Assembly: GCA_016223135.1 (NCBI GenBank)
Contig: JACRPQ010000009.1
Coordinates: 1 to 64,000 of the forward strand
Direction: 5' to 3'
Source: Chloroflexota bacterium
GTDB lineage: Bacteria > Chloroflexota > Anaerolineae > Anaerolineales > Villigracilaceae
DNA: 64,000 nt
In this document: piece after piece, positions 1-9,537 of the stretch
How positions within the stretch are numbered: the first letter of the stretch is position 1
Layout of the letters: every line of letters starts with the position of its first letter
Notes under the pieces: generated by a model
What the model was told of the DNA's origin: nothing
Database searches by the model: none
What the model saw: the letters and a program-made list of their open reading frames with translations, nothing else
Made by a program: the position numbers and the translations under genes

Positions 1-142
1 GGAGATGGTGATGCCGGGCGACAACGTCAACCTGACGGTGGAGCTCATCGTGCCGGTGGCGTTGGAGCAGGGCTCCAAGTTCGCCATCCGTGAAGGCGGT
101 CTGACCGTCGGCGCCGGCGTCGTCACCAAAATCCTTGAATAG
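1..142 (+). CDS. tuf: Elongation factor Tu, C-terminal end (partial)
   Basis: Only the last 46 codons are present, in frame from base 2. They match the end of EF-Tu domain 3: the segment begins EMVMPGDNV, continues through a LIVPVAL stretch and ends [12 protein letters not shown]-Tu delivers aminoacyl-tRNA to the ribosome in the cytoplasm. It lies 8 bases before rpsJ, the usual str/S10 junction, so the missing part should lie just to the left of the window. Confidence 0.97.
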   Translation, partial: EMVMPGDNVNLTVELIVPVALEQGSKFAIREGGLTVGAGVVTKILE

Positions 143-150
143 GTGTCGAG

Positions 151-459
151 ATGACCAAGCAGAAAATCCGCATCCGTCTCAAGGCATACGACCACCGCGT
201 CCTTGACCAATCCGCCAAACGGATTGTTGAAACCGCCGAACGCAGCGGCGCTCATGTAGTTGGTCCTGTACCCTTGCCAACCCGCACAGAACGGTTTACA
301 ATACGCCGCTCGACTTTCATAGACAAAGACTCGCACGAGCACTTTGAAATCCGCACCCATAACCGCTTGATTGACGTGCTGGATCCGGATTCAAAAACGA
401 TTGACATGCTGATGCGCCTCAACCTGCCTGCAGGTGTGGACATCGAAATCAAAATCTAA
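151..459 (+). CDS. rpsJ: 30S ribosomal protein S10
   Basis: 102 residues, the normal length. The start reads [22 protein letters not shown] and the middle [14 protein letters not shown], both standard S10 signatures. It is a 30S head protein and, in other bacteria, also NusE in antitermination. It follows tuf by 8 bases but is separated from rplC by 201 bases, the longest gap inside the otherwise tight ribosomal cluster. Confidence 0.98.
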   Translation: MTKQKIRIRLKAYDHRVLDQSAKRIVETAERSGAHVVGPVPLPTRTERFTIRRSTFIDKDSHEHFEIRTHNRLIDVLDPDSKTIDMLMRLNLPAGVDIEIKI

Positions 460-473
460 ACTGGTCGTTGAAA

Positions 474-510
474 CGAGAGTAGAGACCGCACGACATTATC
501 TCTACTCTCG
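474..510 (+). promoter_or_regulatory. Perfect 12-bp hairpin in the rpsJ-rplC spacer
   Basis: CGAGAGTAGAGA (474-485) pairs perfectly with TCTCTACTCTCG (499-510) around a 13-base loop. No T-tract follows, so it is not a plain intrinsic terminator. In many bacteria the S10 operon leader binds L4 or is processed; a role as attenuator, processing site or protein-binding site is inference from position only. Confidence 0.55.
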
Positions 511-601
511 AATTTCGACAGCGTAAGAACGGCACCGTAACGGGCAAAACAAAAACCCCGCGTCCCGCCGGACCGTTGAACTGCGCTGTGCGGAGATGAT
601 G

Positions 602-619
602 CAGCCTAAGCCCAGGCTG
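602..619 (+). promoter_or_regulatory. Second small hairpin before rplC
   Basis: CAGCCT (602-607) pairs with AGGCTG (614-619) around a 6-base loop, 41 bases ahead of the rplC start and just upstream of an A-rich stretch and the ribosome binding site GAAGGAG. It may help control rplC translation together with the larger hairpin upstream. Confidence 0.35.
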
Positions 620-660
620 ACAGTCTCGTAAAAAAAAATTTTCGAAGGAGAAAACCGAGT

Positions 661-1287
661 ATGTTGAAAGGGCTTATTGGAAAGAAGATCGGCATGACCC
701 AGATCTTCGATGAGCAAGGCGTCGCACAACCTGTGACGATCATCGAAGCTGGGCCATGCTTCGTTACCCAGGTGCGCACTCCCGAAAAAGACGGGTACGC
801 TGCCATCCAACTGGGTTTCGGTGAAGTTCACCCCAAGCGGTTGACCGCTGGTGAACTGGGGCACCTCAATGCACGGGGACTGGCGCCCATGAAATTCCTG
901 CGCGAATTTCGCTCAAAAGAGACTGCCAATGTCGGCGATAAGGTGACCGTCGAAGCCTTTAGCGTGGGTGAGCGCGTGGATGTCGTTGGAACCAGCAAAG
1001 GTAAAGGCTTTGCCGGCGGCGTCAAGCGTTATCACTTTGCCGGTGGCAAGAAAACTCACGGTCAATCCGACCGTCACCGCGCGCCGGGCTCTCGTTCCTC
1101 GGGAACGACGCCGGGACGTGTGTATAAAGGCTCGCGCGGCGCAGGTCACATGGGAACCGACCGAGTGACTGTCCAGGCTTTGAAAGTTATCATGATTGAC
1201 CCTGAACGAAACCTGATTGGCGTGAAGGGTGCGGTTCCGGGCAGCAAAGGCGGCCTGGTCCTGATCAAAGAGGCGCGCAAGCAATAG
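661..1287 (+). CDS. rplC: 50S ribosomal protein L3
   Basis: 208 residues. Starts [16 protein letters not shown], the classic L3 opening, and contains [18 protein letters not shown], the loop that reaches toward the peptidyl-transferase centre. A strong GAAGGAG lies upstream of the ATG. L3 is an early assembly protein of the 50S subunit. First gene after the structured spacer, so it may start a separately controlled message rplC-rplD-rplW-rplB. Confidence 0.98.
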   Translation: MLKGLIGKKIGMTQIFDEQGVAQPVTIIEAGPCFVTQVRTPEKDGYAAIQLGFGEVHPKRLTAGELGHLNARGLAPMKFLREFRSKETANVGDKVTVEAFSVGERVDVVGTSKGKGFAGGVKRYHFAGGKKTHGQSDRHRAPGSRSSGTTPGRVYKGSRGAGHMGTDRVTVQALKVIMIDPERNLIGVKGAVPGSKGGLVLIKEARKQ

Positions 1288-1314
1288 GCGCTGAATAAAC
1301 GGAGCAGGATACTT

Positions 1315-1944
1315 ATGAAAGTAGATGTACTAAACATGGAAGGCAAAAAGGTTAGCGAGATGGAACTGCCCGCCGCGATCTTTGAAGCCCCAATCAATGT
1401 GGATTTGATGCACCAGGCTTATATGCGCCAGCTGGCAAACGCTCGCCTCGGCACTCACGACACCAAAGTGCGCGGCGAAGTTGCCGGCGGCGGTGCCAAA
1501 CCGTGGAAACAAAAAGGAACCGGGCGCGCCCGTCAAGGTTCAAGGCGAGCCGCGCAGTGGGTGGGAGGCGGTCGCATTCACACCCCGCATCCGCGCAGCT
1601 ACGAACAGCGCATGCCCAAAAAGATGCGCCAGGCAGCATTGCGGTCGGCGCTTTCTGCCAAAGCCGCAGAAGCCGGTATAGTGGTTGTTGATGATTTGAA
1701 ATTGGAAGAAACCAAGACCCGCGTCGTGGCGAAGGCGGTTTCCAATCTCGTTGGCGCCGCCAGCGCGCTGATTGTCATGCCTTCCAAGGACGCCTCCTAC
1801 GAAGCCGTCATGCGTTCTGCGGACAATCTTGCCGACACCAAAGTTCTGCTTGCCAATTATCTGAACATCCGCGACCTGCTGGGTTTTGACAAAGTCATCC
1901 TGTCCGTCAAGACGCTGGATGCCCTTGTCTCGCATCTTGGCTAG
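1315..1944 (+). CDS. rplD: 50S ribosomal protein L4
   Basis: 209 residues. Contains the L4 loop signature GAKPWKQKGTGRARQGSRR at about residues 60-80, which lines the exit tunnel. In gamma-proteobacteria L4 represses its own S10 operon through the leader RNA; whether that holds here is unknown, but the hairpins in the rpsJ-rplC spacer are candidates. It is followed by rplW after 13 bases. Confidence 0.97.
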   Translation: MKVDVLNMEGKKVSEMELPAAIFEAPINVDLMHQAYMRQLANARLGTHDTKVRGEVAGGGAKPWKQKGTGRARQGSRRAAQWVGGGRIHTPHPRSYEQRMPKKMRQAALRSALSAKAAEAGIVVVDDLKLEETKTRVVAKAVSNLVGAASALIVMPSKDASYEAVMRSADNLADTKVLLANYLNIRDLLGFDKVILSVKTLDALVSHLG

Positions 1945-1957
1945 GAGATAGTGAACC

Positions 1958-2257
1958 ATGAGCACATTCTATGAAATTCTCCGCCGTCCGCTCGTTACGG
2001 AAAAGACCAGCCGTCAGGTGGGGCTGAATCAATATTCCTTCATCGTCGCCGATTCTGCCACCCGCACGCAGGTCAAAGATGCTATTGAGACCATCTATGA
2101 TGTCACTGTGACGCGTGTCAATATCATCAATGTTCCCGCCAAGCGCGGACGCCGCTTGCGCAGCCGCCGCCTGTCCATCCGCAAACCCGGTTTCAAGAAA
2201 GCGGTTGTGACTCTGGCGGAAGGACAAACCTTACCCATCTTCGAAGGGGTGCAGTAA
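1958..2257 (+). CDS. rplW: 50S ribosomal protein L23
   Basis: 99 residues. The start [18 protein letters not shown] and the centre [15 protein letters not shown] fit L23, which sits at the tunnel exit and docks trigger factor and SRP. The stop codon shares its last A with the rplB ATG (TAATG), so the two are probably translationally coupled. Confidence 0.97.
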   Translation: MSTFYEILRRPLVTEKTSRQVGLNQYSFIVADSATRTQVKDAIETIYDVTVTRVNIINVPAKRGRRLRSRRLSIRKPGFKKAVVTLAEGQTLPIFEGVQ

Positions 2258-3093
2258 TGCCAGTAAAAAAGTACAAACCCGTTACCCCCGGCACCCGCGG
2301 GATGACCGGCTACACATTCGAGGAAATCACCAAGACCAAGCCTGAGCGCTCCCTCCTCGTGGCTCTCCGCAAAAGCGGCGGACGCAACGCGCAGGGACGC
2401 ATCACCGTTCGTCACCGCGGCGGCGGGAATCGCCGTTTCATCCGCATTGTGGATTTCAAACGCGACAAGCACAACATCCCCGCCAAAGTCGCCGCCATCG
2501 AATACGATCCCAACCGCACCGCCCGCCTGGCGCTCCTTCACTATGCCGACGGCGAAAAACGCTACATCATCGCCCCGCTGGATGTGAAAGTCGGCGATAC
2601 CGTCATGTCGGGCAAAGAGGCGGAAATCCGCCCGGGCAACGCCCTCCCGCTTGCGAATATTCCGGTCGGCACCATGATCCACAACATCGAAATCAAAGAA
2701 GGACGCGGCGGGCAGATGGTTCGTTCCGCCGGCGGTTCGGCGCAATTGCTTGCAAAAGAAGGCGATTTCGCCCAGATCCGCATGCCCTCCGGCGAAGTGC
2801 GGCTGATCCGCCAGACCTGCTACGCGACCATTGGGCAAATCGGCAACCTCGACCACGGCAACGTCAAACTCGGCAAGGCGGGACGCAAACGCCATTTGGG
2901 CATCCGCCCGACGGTGCGCGGCTCGGCAATGACCCCGCGCGACCATCCTCATGGCGGCGGCGAGGGACGTCAGCCAGTTGGTTTGCCCGGTCCAAAAAGC
3001 CCATGGGGTAAACCCACACTGGGCTACAAAACCCGACGCAACAAAAAGACCGATCAGTACATTGTTCGCCGGCGCAGCAAGAAAAGCCGCTAA
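2257..3093 (+). CDS. rplB: 50S ribosomal protein L2
   Basis: 278 residues, the usual length. Carries [20 protein letters not shown] in the N-terminal half and [14 protein letters not shown] near the C-terminus, with the conserved His needed for peptidyl-transferase activity and subunit joining. Overlaps the rplW stop by one base. Confidence 0.98.
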   Translation: MPVKKYKPVTPGTRGMTGYTFEEITKTKPERSLLVALRKSGGRNAQGRITVRHRGGGNRRFIRIVDFKRDKHNIPAKVAAIEYDPNRTARLALLHYADGEKRYIIAPLDVKVGDTVMSGKEAEIRPGNALPLANIPVGTMIHNIEIKEGRGGQMVRSAGGSAQLLAKEGDFAQIRMPSGEVRLIRQTCYATIGQIGNLDHGNVKLGKAGRKRHLGIRPTVRGSAMTPRDHPHGGGEGRQPVGLPGPKSPWGKPTLGYKTRRNKKTDQYIVRRRSKKSR

Positions 3094-3109
3094 GAGGTAA
3101 AGGTACGCT

Positions 3110-3382
3110 ATGTCACGATCACTCAAAAAGGGTCCTTTTGTAGAACCCAAATTACTGAAACGAATCGAAGCCATGAACCAGAAGGGCGAGAAGAAAGTCC
3201 TGCGCACCTGGAGCCGTGCCAGTGTCATCTTCCCCCAAATGGTGGGACACACCATCGCTGTCCACGACGGACGCCGCCACGTTCCGATCTACATTACCGA
3301 GAACATGGTCGGTCACCGATTGGGCGAGTTCGCCCCGACGCGCACATTCCGCGGTCACATGGCTGGCGAGAAATCTGCCTAG
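3110..3382 (+). CDS. rpsS: 30S ribosomal protein S19
   Basis: 90 residues. Starts [19 protein letters not shown] and contains [29 protein letters not shown]-type conserved sequence (read in two halves), as expected for S19. It forms part of the 30S head with S13. Preceded by GAGGTAAAGG and followed by rplV after 14 bases. Confidence 0.98.
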   Translation: MSRSLKKGPFVEPKLLKRIEAMNQKGEKKVLRTWSRASVIFPQMVGHTIAVHDGRRHVPIYITENMVGHRLGEFAPTRTFRGHMAGEKSA

Positions 3383-3396
3383 CAGGAGAGTGAAAC

Positions 3397-3738
3397 ATGC
3401 ATGATTATCAAGCACATCTGCGTTCTCTCCCCATGTCTGCCCAAAAGGTTCGCCTGGTCGTGGATTTGATCCGCGGCAAGGGCGCCAACGAGGCGCTGGA
3501 AATGCTCCGCTTTGTGAACAAAGCGGCGGCGCAGCCCGTCCGAAAACTGCTGGCTTCTGCGGTCGCCAACGCCGAGGAAAACTTTGGCGTCAGCCGCGAT
3601 GACCTGTATGTTGCGCGCATCTTTGCCAACGAGGCAACCACGCGCAAATGGCGCCGTTTTGGCGCACGCGGGCGCTTCAAGCCGATTTTGCGCCGCAGTT
3701 CCCACGTCACCGTGGTGCTGCGGGAGCGCGGGTCGTAA
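3397..3738 (+). CDS. rplV: 50S ribosomal protein L22
   Basis: 113 residues with the L22 motif SAQKVRLVVDLIRGK near the start and the C-terminal beta hairpin segment KPILRRSSHVTVVLRE, whose tip lines the exit tunnel. GCAGGAGAG provides the ribosome binding site. Lies between rpsS and rpsC in the standard order. Confidence 0.97.
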   Translation: MHDYQAHLRSLPMSAQKVRLVVDLIRGKGANEALEMLRFVNKAAAQPVRKLLASAVANAEENFGVSRDDLYVARIFANEATTRKWRRFGARGRFKPILRRSSHVTVVLRERGS

Positions 3739-3758
3739 CCGGGAGAGAAGGAGATATC

Positions 3759-4508
3759 ATGGGACGTAAAGTTCATCCGATTGGCATGCGCCTTGGCATC
3801 AACCAGGGCTGGCAGGGACGCTGGTTTGCGGAAGGCACACAGTACCGCGACCAGTTGCATCAGGATCTTGCCATTCGTCATTTATTGCTAGGCATCCCAT
3901 CGAAGGGCGGCGCGGCGAAGAACGCCATGGTCCGCAAGCTTCGATCCGACATGCCCGAAGCCATCACAAGCGGTAAAGCCGGCATCTCCCGCATCGAAGT
4001 AGAGCGTTACCCGGGTAAGATTCGCGTGGCGATCTTTACCGCCAAGCCCGGCATCCTGATTGGGCGCAAGGGCGAAGGCGTGAAGAAAGTGCGCACCTGC
4101 CTCGAAGCCCTTGTCGGTAAAAAAGTCGAACTCGATATCAAGGAGATCGCCTCACCCGATACGGATGCCATGCTGGTGGCGAAAAACATTGCCGATCAAC
4201 TCGAGCGCCGTATTGCCTACCGCCGCGCCATGAAGCGCGCCATTCAGCAGGCAATGAAACAAGGCGCCGAAGGTATCAAAATCCTGGTGGGGGGACGCCT
4301 GGGTGGCGCCGAAATGTCGCGTGATGTCTGGCTGCGCGAAGGGCGCGTTCCTCTGCAGACGTTGAGGGCGAACCTGGACTATGCCCGTGCGGAAGCCACC
4401 ACCACCTACGGTCAGATCGGTGTGGCGGTTTGGATCTACAAAGGCGAAGCGGTTCCTGAGACTGAAGAAAAAGCGGAGGCAACCGAAGGTGTGTACGTGA
4501 GCGAATAG
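3759..4508 (+). CDS. rpsC: 30S ribosomal protein S3
   Basis: 249 residues from the ATG at 3759, which follows AGAAGGAGAT and begins MGRKVHPIGMRLGI, the usual S3 start. A longer reading frame exists upstream but runs through rplV, so it is rejected. A KH RNA-binding motif (ILIGRKGEGVKKV) sits around residues 98-110. The C-terminal tail is Glu/Lys-rich. S3 forms part of the mRNA entry site. Confidence 0.97.
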   Translation: MGRKVHPIGMRLGINQGWQGRWFAEGTQYRDQLHQDLAIRHLLLGIPSKGGAAKNAMVRKLRSDMPEAITSGKAGISRIEVERYPGKIRVAIFTAKPGILIGRKGEGVKKVRTCLEALVGKKVELDIKEIASPDTDAMLVAKNIADQLERRIAYRRAMKRAIQQAMKQGAEGIKILVGGRLGGAEMSRDVWLREGRVPLQTLRANLDYARAEATTTYGQIGVAVWIYKGEAVPETEEKAEATEGVYVSE

Positions 4509-4541
4509 CCGCGTACGGGTTGCAATCTGAGAGGTAAGAAT

Positions 4542-4967
4542 ATGTTAATGCCTAAACGTGTAAAGTGGCGCAAGCAAATGCGCGGCCGCATGAAGGGAAA
4601 AGCCCTGCGCGGTGCAGAAGTCAGTTTTGGTGAATACGGTTTGCAGGCTCTGGAACCGGGCTGGGTGACCGCGCGGCAAATCGAAGCGGCGCGCCGCACC
4701 ATCGTCCGCGAAATGAAGCGCCGCGGCAAAGTCTGGATCCGCATCTTTCCGGCGAAACCGTACACCCACAAACCCCCCGAAACCCGCATGGGTTCCGGCA
4801 AGGGCAATGTTGAATACTACGTGGCAGTGGTCAAGCCGGGACGCATCATGTTCGAAGTGGGCGGCTTGGATGAGGAGACCGCCATTCAGGCGCTCCGCAA
4901 TGCCCAGTACAAGTTCTCGATCAAAACCAAGATCGTTTCGAGAAGCGAAGCAGGAGAGCAGGCATGA
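4542..4967 (+). CDS. rplP: 50S ribosomal protein L16
   Basis: 141 residues. Starts [19 protein letters not shown] and contains [18 protein letters not shown], both strong L16 signatures. A second ATG two codons later (MPKR) is an equally good start. L16 organises the A-site region of the 50S subunit. The stop overlaps the rpmC start by 4 bases (ATGA). Confidence 0.98.
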   Translation: MLMPKRVKWRKQMRGRMKGKALRGAEVSFGEYGLQALEPGWVTARQIEAARRTIVREMKRRGKVWIRIFPAKPYTHKPPETRMGSGKGNVEYYVAVVKPGRIMFEVGGLDEETAIQALRNAQYKFSIKTKIVSRSEAGEQA

Positions 4968-5185
4968 AAGCGCTGAAACCCGCTGCGATTCGAAATATGA
5001 AACCGGGCGAAATCGAGACCAAACTTGCCGACGCCCGCGAGGAATTGATGAAACTGCGCTTCCAGCAGGTGACAGGTCAATTGACCGATACCAGCCGCCT
5101 GCGAATTTTGAAGCGTGAAATTGCACGCATGCTGACCATTCTGCGGGAGCAGTCGCATGCTGAAGTTGTGGAAGGTGAAGGATGA
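4964..5185 (+). CDS. rpmC: 50S ribosomal protein L29
   Basis: 73 residues, two predicted helices with the L29 motif [20 protein letters not shown]29 sits next to L23 at the tunnel exit. Overlaps both neighbours by 4 bases (ATGA with rplP and with rpsQ), implying coupled translation. Confidence 0.97.
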   Translation: MKALKPAAIRNMKPGEIETKLADAREELMKLRFQQVTGQLTDTSRLRILKREIARMLTILREQSHAEVVEGEG

Positions 5186-5469
5186 ACAATCGTCGTCGAA
5201 TCGTTGGTGTCGTCACCAGCAACAAAATGACCAAAACCGTTGTGGTCGAGATTACGCGTAAATTCCGTCACCCGCTCTATCGCAAGGTGGTGTACTCCAG
5301 CAAGCGCGTGAAAGCCCACGACGAAATCGGCTGCCAGGTTGGCGACGAAGTTCAGATCGTGGAATCCCAGCCGATTTCGCGCGATAAGCGCTGGGTTGTG
5401 GAAAAAGTCGTCAAACGCGAGAGCCGCACGGAAGACAGCGGTGTGGCGGACTTAAAGGTGGAGGAGTAA
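5182..5469 (+). CDS. rpsQ: 30S ribosomal protein S17
   Basis: 95 residues. Typical S17 OB-fold sequence: [18 protein letters not shown] near the start and [20 protein letters not shown] in the middle. An extra acidic tail of about ten residues follows the conserved core. Primary 16S rRNA-binding protein. Confidence 0.97.
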   Translation: MNNRRRIVGVVTSNKMTKTVVVEITRKFRHPLYRKVVYSSKRVKAHDEIGCQVGDEVQIVESQPISRDKRWVVEKVVKRESRTEDSGVADLKVEE

Positions 5470-5471
5470 CC

Positions 5472-5843
5472 ATGATCCAGCATGAGTCTCGTCTGAAGGT
5501 TGCGGATAACTCCGGCGCACGCGAACTGCTGGTGATCCATGTATTGGGCGGTTCCACGCGCAAGTATGGCGGCGTTGGTGATGTTGTGGTCGCCACGGTG
5601 AAGTCTGCCTCTCCGCAAGGCGGCGTGAAGAAGAGCGAAAAGGTACGCGCTGTGATTGTGCGCTGTTCGAAAGAATGGCGCCGCGAAGACGGTTCGTACA
5701 TTCGCTTCGACGACAACGCTGCTGTCATTCTGGACGCCGATGGCGTAAACCCCAAGGGCACCCGCATCTTTGGTCCCGTTGCCAGGGAACTGCGCGAAAA
5801 GGGCTTCATGAAAATCGTCTCCCTCGCGCCGGAAGTGCTCTAA
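5472..5843 (+). CDS. rplN: 50S ribosomal protein L14
   Basis: 123 residues, exact family length. Starts [19 protein letters not shown] and ends [12 protein letters not shown], with [17 protein letters not shown] before it. L14 lies at the subunit interface and contacts 16S rRNA. The start follows the rpsQ stop after two bases with GGAGGAG ahead of it. Confidence 0.98.
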   Translation: MIQHESRLKVADNSGARELLVIHVLGGSTRKYGGVGDVVVATVKSASPQGGVKKSEKVRAVIVRCSKEWRREDGSYIRFDDNAAVILDADGVNPKGTRIFGPVARELREKGFMKIVSLAPEVL

Positions 5844-5858
5844 GAGGAGTGTAGAGAT

Positions 5859-6191
5859 ATGAAGGTCAAGATTCGCAAAGGCGATACCGTCGAAGTCATC
5901 AGCGGACGCCTGGAAGACAAAGGCAAGCGCGGTCAGGTGATCAATGTTCTCTTGGATGAACGCCGCGTGGTTGTACAGGGTATCAACATCCGTACAAAAC
6001 ACCAGAAGCAGGTACAGACAGCAGCGGGACGCAACATGAATCCCGGGCGGATTCAATTCGAAGGCTCGATTGACATCTCCAACGTGATGTTGGTCTGCCC
6101 GAAATGCAAGGAACCCACCCGCGTTGCGGTTCAACGCTCGGAAGACGGCGTTCACCGTGTCTGCAAACAGTGCCAGGAATTGATTGACTAG
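5859..6191 (+). CDS. rplX: 50S ribosomal protein L24 with C-terminal zinc ribbon
   Basis: 110 residues. The N-terminal KOW segment KIRKGDTVEVISGRLEDKGK is standard L24. The C-terminus has two CxxC pairs (CPKC and CKQC) that would bind zinc, a version known from several Gram-positive and related lineages. L24 starts 50S assembly. Confidence 0.96.
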   Translation: MKVKIRKGDTVEVISGRLEDKGKRGQVINVLLDERRVVVQGINIRTKHQKQVQTAAGRNMNPGRIQFEGSIDISNVMLVCPKCKEPTRVAVQRSEDGVHRVCKQCQELID

Positions 6192-6209
6192 AGCCTGGAG
6201 TAATGAGCG

Positions 6210-6758
6210 ATGAATATTTTGCACGAACGTTATAAGAATGAAATCATACCGGCGCTGCGCAAATCGTTCGGTTACAAGAACATTATGCAGGTGCCGCGCA
6301 TCGAAAAAATTGTCGTCAACATTGGCATGGGCGAGGCGCTGGATAATCCCAAGGCGCTCGAAGCTGCTGTGGCAGATTTGACCGTCATCACCGGTCAAAA
6401 GCCGGTCACCACCAAAGCCCGCAAGAGCATCGCCAATTTCAAGTTGCGCGAAGGACGCCTGATCGGCACCAAGGTCACCCTGCGCGGCGAGCGCATGTGG
6501 TCTTTTTTGGACCGTCTGGTGAATATTGCCCTGCCGCGTGTGCGCGATTTCCGCGGCGTTTCCCCCAACGCCTTCGACGGGCGCGGCAATTACACCCTCG
6601 GCTTGCGCGATCAGTTGATTTTTCCGGAGATCGAATACGACAAAATTGACAAACTGCGCGGCATGGAAGTCACCATCGTCACCACCGCCAAGACCGACGA
6701 CCAGGCACGCGCCCTGTTGCAGATGCTTGGCATGCCGTTCAGCAAGAAGGAAGCGTAA
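6210..6758 (+). CDS. rplE: 50S ribosomal protein L5
   Basis: 182 residues. Contains [13 protein letters not shown] and [17 protein letters not shown], plus [17 protein letters not shown], all typical of L5. L5 binds 5S rRNA with L18 and contacts the P-site tRNA. Followed immediately by rpsN. Confidence 0.98.
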   Translation: MNILHERYKNEIIPALRKSFGYKNIMQVPRIEKIVVNIGMGEALDNPKALEAAVADLTVITGQKPVTTKARKSIANFKLREGRLIGTKVTLRGERMWSFLDRLVNIALPRVRDFRGVSPNAFDGRGNYTLGLRDQLIFPEIEYDKIDKLRGMEVTIVTTAKTDDQARALLQMLGMPFSKKEA

Positions 6759-6760
6759 TT

Positions 6761-6943
6761 ATGGCAAAGAAATGTATGCAATACCGTGAAGCCCGCCGCC
6801 GCTATCCCTCCCAGGTGAGGAATCGCTGCTCCCGCTGCGGACGTCCGCGCGGCTATATCCGCCGCTTTGGGCTGTGTCGCATTTGCTTCCGTGAGCTCTC
6901 GCTGCAGGGTCAAATCCCCGGCGTTGTGAAGTCATCCTGGTAG
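6761..6943 (+). CDS. rpsN: 30S ribosomal protein S14, zinc-binding type
   Basis: 60 residues, the short zinc form of S14. Two CxxC pairs are present (CSRC at about 23-26 and CRIC at about 39-42), and the end [11 protein letters not shown] is characteristic. Single-copy zinc-type S14 in the spc cluster is normal for Chloroflexota and many other phyla. Confidence 0.97.
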   Translation: MAKKCMQYREARRRYPSQVRNRCSRCGRPRGYIRRFGLCRICFRELSLQGQIPGVVKSSW

Positions 6944-6957
6944 GCTGGAGGAAGAGC

Positions 6958-7371
6958 ATGGCTATAAACGATCCAATCGCTGATATGCTGACCCGCATCC
7001 GCAATGCCGTGATGTCCGGTCAAGCCATGGTGGCAATGCCCAGTTCCAAGATCAAGGTGGAGATCGCCAAGATCATGAAGGAAGAAGGCTACCTGGAAGG
7101 CTTTGAGACCGTGGAAGGCGAGACGCCTGCGCAGAAAATCCTGCGGCTCAAGATTAAATATGTTGGCGAACGCCGCGCGCGCCGCCCGGTCATTTCAGGA
7201 CTGGAACGCGTCAGCAAACCGGGACGCCGCATTTACACCAAGAAGCAAAACATCCCCTGGGTGCTCTCGGGAATTGGTGTGGCAATCCTTTCCACGCCCA
7301 AGGGTGTGATGACCGGTGCCCGCGCCCGCCAACTCGGCGTGGGCGGCGAGATTATCTGCAAGATCTGGTAG
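6958..7371 (+). CDS. rpsH: 30S ribosomal protein S8
   Basis: 137 residues. Starts NDPIADMLTRIRNA and ends with the S8 motif VMTGARARQLGVGGEIICKIW. Primary binder of the 16S central domain; in E. coli it represses the spc operon at the L5 site. GGAGGAAGAG lies ahead of the ATG. Confidence 0.97.
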   Translation: MAINDPIADMLTRIRNAVMSGQAMVAMPSSKIKVEIAKIMKEEGYLEGFETVEGETPAQKILRLKIKYVGERRARRPVISGLERVSKPGRRIYTKKQNIPWVLSGIGVAILSTPKGVMTGARARQLGVGGEIICKIW

Positions 7372-7388
7372 CAAGGCAGGAGGTAGAA

Positions 7389-7937
7389 GTGTCTCGCATA
7401 GGACGTTTACCGGTGACCATTCCGGCGGGTGTACAGGTTGAGGTACAAGGCTCGAATGTTCACGTAAAAGGACCCAAGGGCGAACTCAAACGAACGTTTT
7501 CGCCTCTGATTGGCATTGCCCTTGAAAATAATCAGGTCATCCTGAAGCGCAATTCCGATCATCCCGAAGAACGCGCACTGCACGGAACGACACGCGCCGT
7601 GATTGCCAATATGATTCATGGCGTCAGCGCCGGTTTCACCACTGCGCTCGAAGTTGAAGGCGTTGGTTATCGCGCTGAAATGGACGGAAAGACGCTGGTT
7701 TTGAACGTCGGCTATTCCCATCCCGTGCGGGTGGAGCCGCCGGCCGGCATCTCGTTTGAAGTGGATCAGAAGACCCGTCAGATCAAAGTGATGGGGTTTG
7801 ACCGCGAACTGGTTGGACAGACGGCGGCGGAAATCCGCCGGATACGCCCGCCGGAGCCGTATCATGGCAAGGGCATCCGTTATGCGGGTGAAAAGATCCG
7901 CCGCAAGGCTGGCAAAGCCGGGAAAGGAGCCAAGTAA
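7389..7937 (+). CDS. rplF: 50S ribosomal protein L6
   Basis: 182 residues from a GTG start after GGCAGGAGG. Begins SRIGRLPVTIPAGV and ends RPPEPYHGKGIRYAGEKI..., the hallmark of L6, which sits near the sarcin-ricin loop and helps bind elongation factors. Confidence 0.97.
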   Translation: MSRIGRLPVTIPAGVQVEVQGSNVHVKGPKGELKRTFSPLIGIALENNQVILKRNSDHPEERALHGTTRAVIANMIHGVSAGFTTALEVEGVGYRAEMDGKTLVLNVGYSHPVRVEPPAGISFEVDQKTRQIKVMGFDRELVGQTAAEIRRIRPPEPYHGKGIRYAGEKIRRKAGKAGKGAK

Positions 7938-7940
7938 AGT

Positions 7941-8306
7941 ATGGCGAATAAATCTCGTGCCGAGGCGCGTCTGCGCCGTCATGCACGCGTACGCAAAAAT
8001 CTGGCAGGGACGGCGGAGCGTCCGCGCTTGAACGTCTTTCGCAGTCTGACGGGCATTTACGCCCAGGTGATTGACGACCAGGCCGGTCACACTCTGGTCT
8101 CCGCCTCCACACTGGATAAGGACCTGCGCGACAAAATCAAAGGCTTGAAAAAGTCGGAGCAGGCGAAACTGATAGGGCGCACAATTGCCGAGCGCGCCTT
8201 GAGCAAGGGTATCGAAATGGTCGTGTTTGATCGCGGCGGTTATCGCTACATCGGACGCGTCAAAGCCCTGGCAGACGGCGCCCGTGAAGGCGGCTTGCGG
8301 TTCTAG
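7941..8306 (+). CDS. rplR: 50S ribosomal protein L18
   Basis: 121 residues. Contains [20 protein letters not shown] and [20 protein letters not shown], both L18 signatures. It binds 5S rRNA with L5. The gene starts 3 bases after rplF. Confidence 0.97.
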   Translation: MANKSRAEARLRRHARVRKNLAGTAERPRLNVFRSLTGIYAQVIDDQAGHTLVSASTLDKDLRDKIKGLKKSEQAKLIGRTIAERALSKGIEMVVFDRGGYRYIGRVKALADGAREGGLRF

Positions 8307-8317
8307 TGGAGAACAAG

Positions 8318-8866
8318 ATGGCAGATAACAGAAGAAACGAACAGCAGGATTTCGAAGTTCAGGACCAGTTCGAAGAACGCGTGATCGAAATTGCCCGTGT
8401 TGCCAAGGTGGTAAAAGGCGGACGCCGCTTCCAGTTCCGCGTGACCGTGGTGGTGGGCGACAAGAAAGGTACAATTGCCATGGGCGTGGGCAAGGCGAAC
8501 GCCGTGCCAGACGCCATGCGCAAGGCTTCCGAACGCGCCCGCAAAAAGATGCGCGTGGTCAATCTCTCCGGCACGACCATTCCTCATGAAGTGCTGGGCA
8601 AGGTCGGCGGAGCGCGCGTGATGTTGAAGCCCGCCTCCCCCGGTACCGGCGTGATCGCCGGCGGCGGCGTGCGCGCCGTGCTCGAAGTGGCTGGCGTGCG
8701 CGACATCCTGACCAAATCGCAGGGCAGCGCGAACGTTCTGAACGTTGTGCAAGCCACGTTCGACGCGCTCTCGCAATTGAAGTCACCCCAGGAAGAAGCC
8801 GCCCGCCGCGGCAAGAACGTGAACGAACTGATTCCTTTCTGGGAACGGAGGAAGCAGCATGCCTAA
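8318..8866 (+). CDS. rpsE: 30S ribosomal protein S5
   Basis: 182 residues from the ATG at 8318, chosen over a GTG overlapping the rplR stop because GGAGAA (8308-8313) is well spaced before the ATG. Contains [19 protein letters not shown] and [19 protein letters not shown], typical of S5, which guards decoding accuracy. Its end overlaps rpmD by 8 bases. Confidence 0.96.
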   Translation: MADNRRNEQQDFEVQDQFEERVIEIARVAKVVKGGRRFQFRVTVVVGDKKGTIAMGVGKANAVPDAMRKASERARKKMRVVNLSGTTIPHEVLGKVGGARVMLKPASPGTGVIAGGGVRAVLEVAGVRDILTKSQGSANVLNVVQATFDALSQLKSPQEEAARRGKNVNELIPFWERRKQHA

Positions 8867-9056
8867 GAAAGAATCCGCCGGCAAGACCATTAAGGTGACG
8901 CTTGTCCGCAGTCCCATCGGTTACACCAAAGACCAAAAGGAAACTGCGAAGGCGCTCGGTCTGCGCCGTTTGCATCAGACGGTCGAACATCAGGACACTC
9001 CCGCTTTACGCGGGATGATCCGCAAGATCATCCATCTGGTTCAAGTCGAAGAGTAG
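8859..9056 (+). CDS. rpmD: 50S ribosomal protein L30
   Basis: 65 residues. The core [20 protein letters not shown] and [20 protein letters not shown] identify L30. Not all bacteria keep this gene. The start overlaps the end of rpsE. Confidence 0.96.
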   Translation: MPKKESAGKTIKVTLVRSPIGYTKDQKETAKALGLRRLHQTVEHQDTPALRGMIRKIIHLVQVEE

Positions 9057-9068
9057 CAGGAACGAACG

Positions 9069-9524
9069 ATGAAACTACATGATCTCGTGCCCAATCCGGG
9101 CTCCAAAAAAAATCGAAAACGCGTTGGTCGCGGCATTTCCGCCGGGCAAGGGAAAACGGCGGGACGCGGCACCAAGGGACAGGGCGCCCGCTCCGGCGAA
9201 GGCGGCAAAATCTACCGTCAAGGCGGCAACCTGCCCTTTTACCGCCGCTTGCCGTTCATGCGCGGTCAGGGCTTCACACCTCTGACGCGAGTCGAATATA
9301 ACGAAGTCAACCTGGACCAACTGACCGAATCATTCCAAGCCAACGCCGAAGTCACCCCCGAAACGCTTGCCTCCGCCCATTTATTGCGCGATCCCCGCAA
9401 CCCCGTCGTCATTCTCGGGCGCGGCGATGTCTCGGTGGCGTTGAAAGTGCGCGCCCATCGCATCACTGCCGGCGCCAAAGCCAAGATTGAAAAGGCGGGC
9501 GGCACCGTGGAACTGATCGGCTGA
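9069..9524 (+). CDS. rplO: 50S ribosomal protein L15
   Basis: 151 residues. Opens MKLHDLVPNPGSKKNRKRVG and has the Gly-rich GRGISAGQGKTAGRGTKGQG plus RRLPFMRGQGF. L15 extends deep into 23S rRNA. It precedes secY by 13 bases, the normal order. Confidence 0.97.
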   Translation: MKLHDLVPNPGSKKNRKRVGRGISAGQGKTAGRGTKGQGARSGEGGKIYRQGGNLPFYRRLPFMRGQGFTPLTRVEYNEVNLDQLTESFQANAEVTPETLASAHLLRDPRNPVVILGRGDVSVALKVRAHRITAGAKAKIEKAGGTVELIG

Positions 9525-9537
9525 CAAGGAAACAACC

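Noticed and set aside
2095-3255. 386-codon open frame on the minus strand
   Set aside because: Shadow of rplW, rplB and rpsS.
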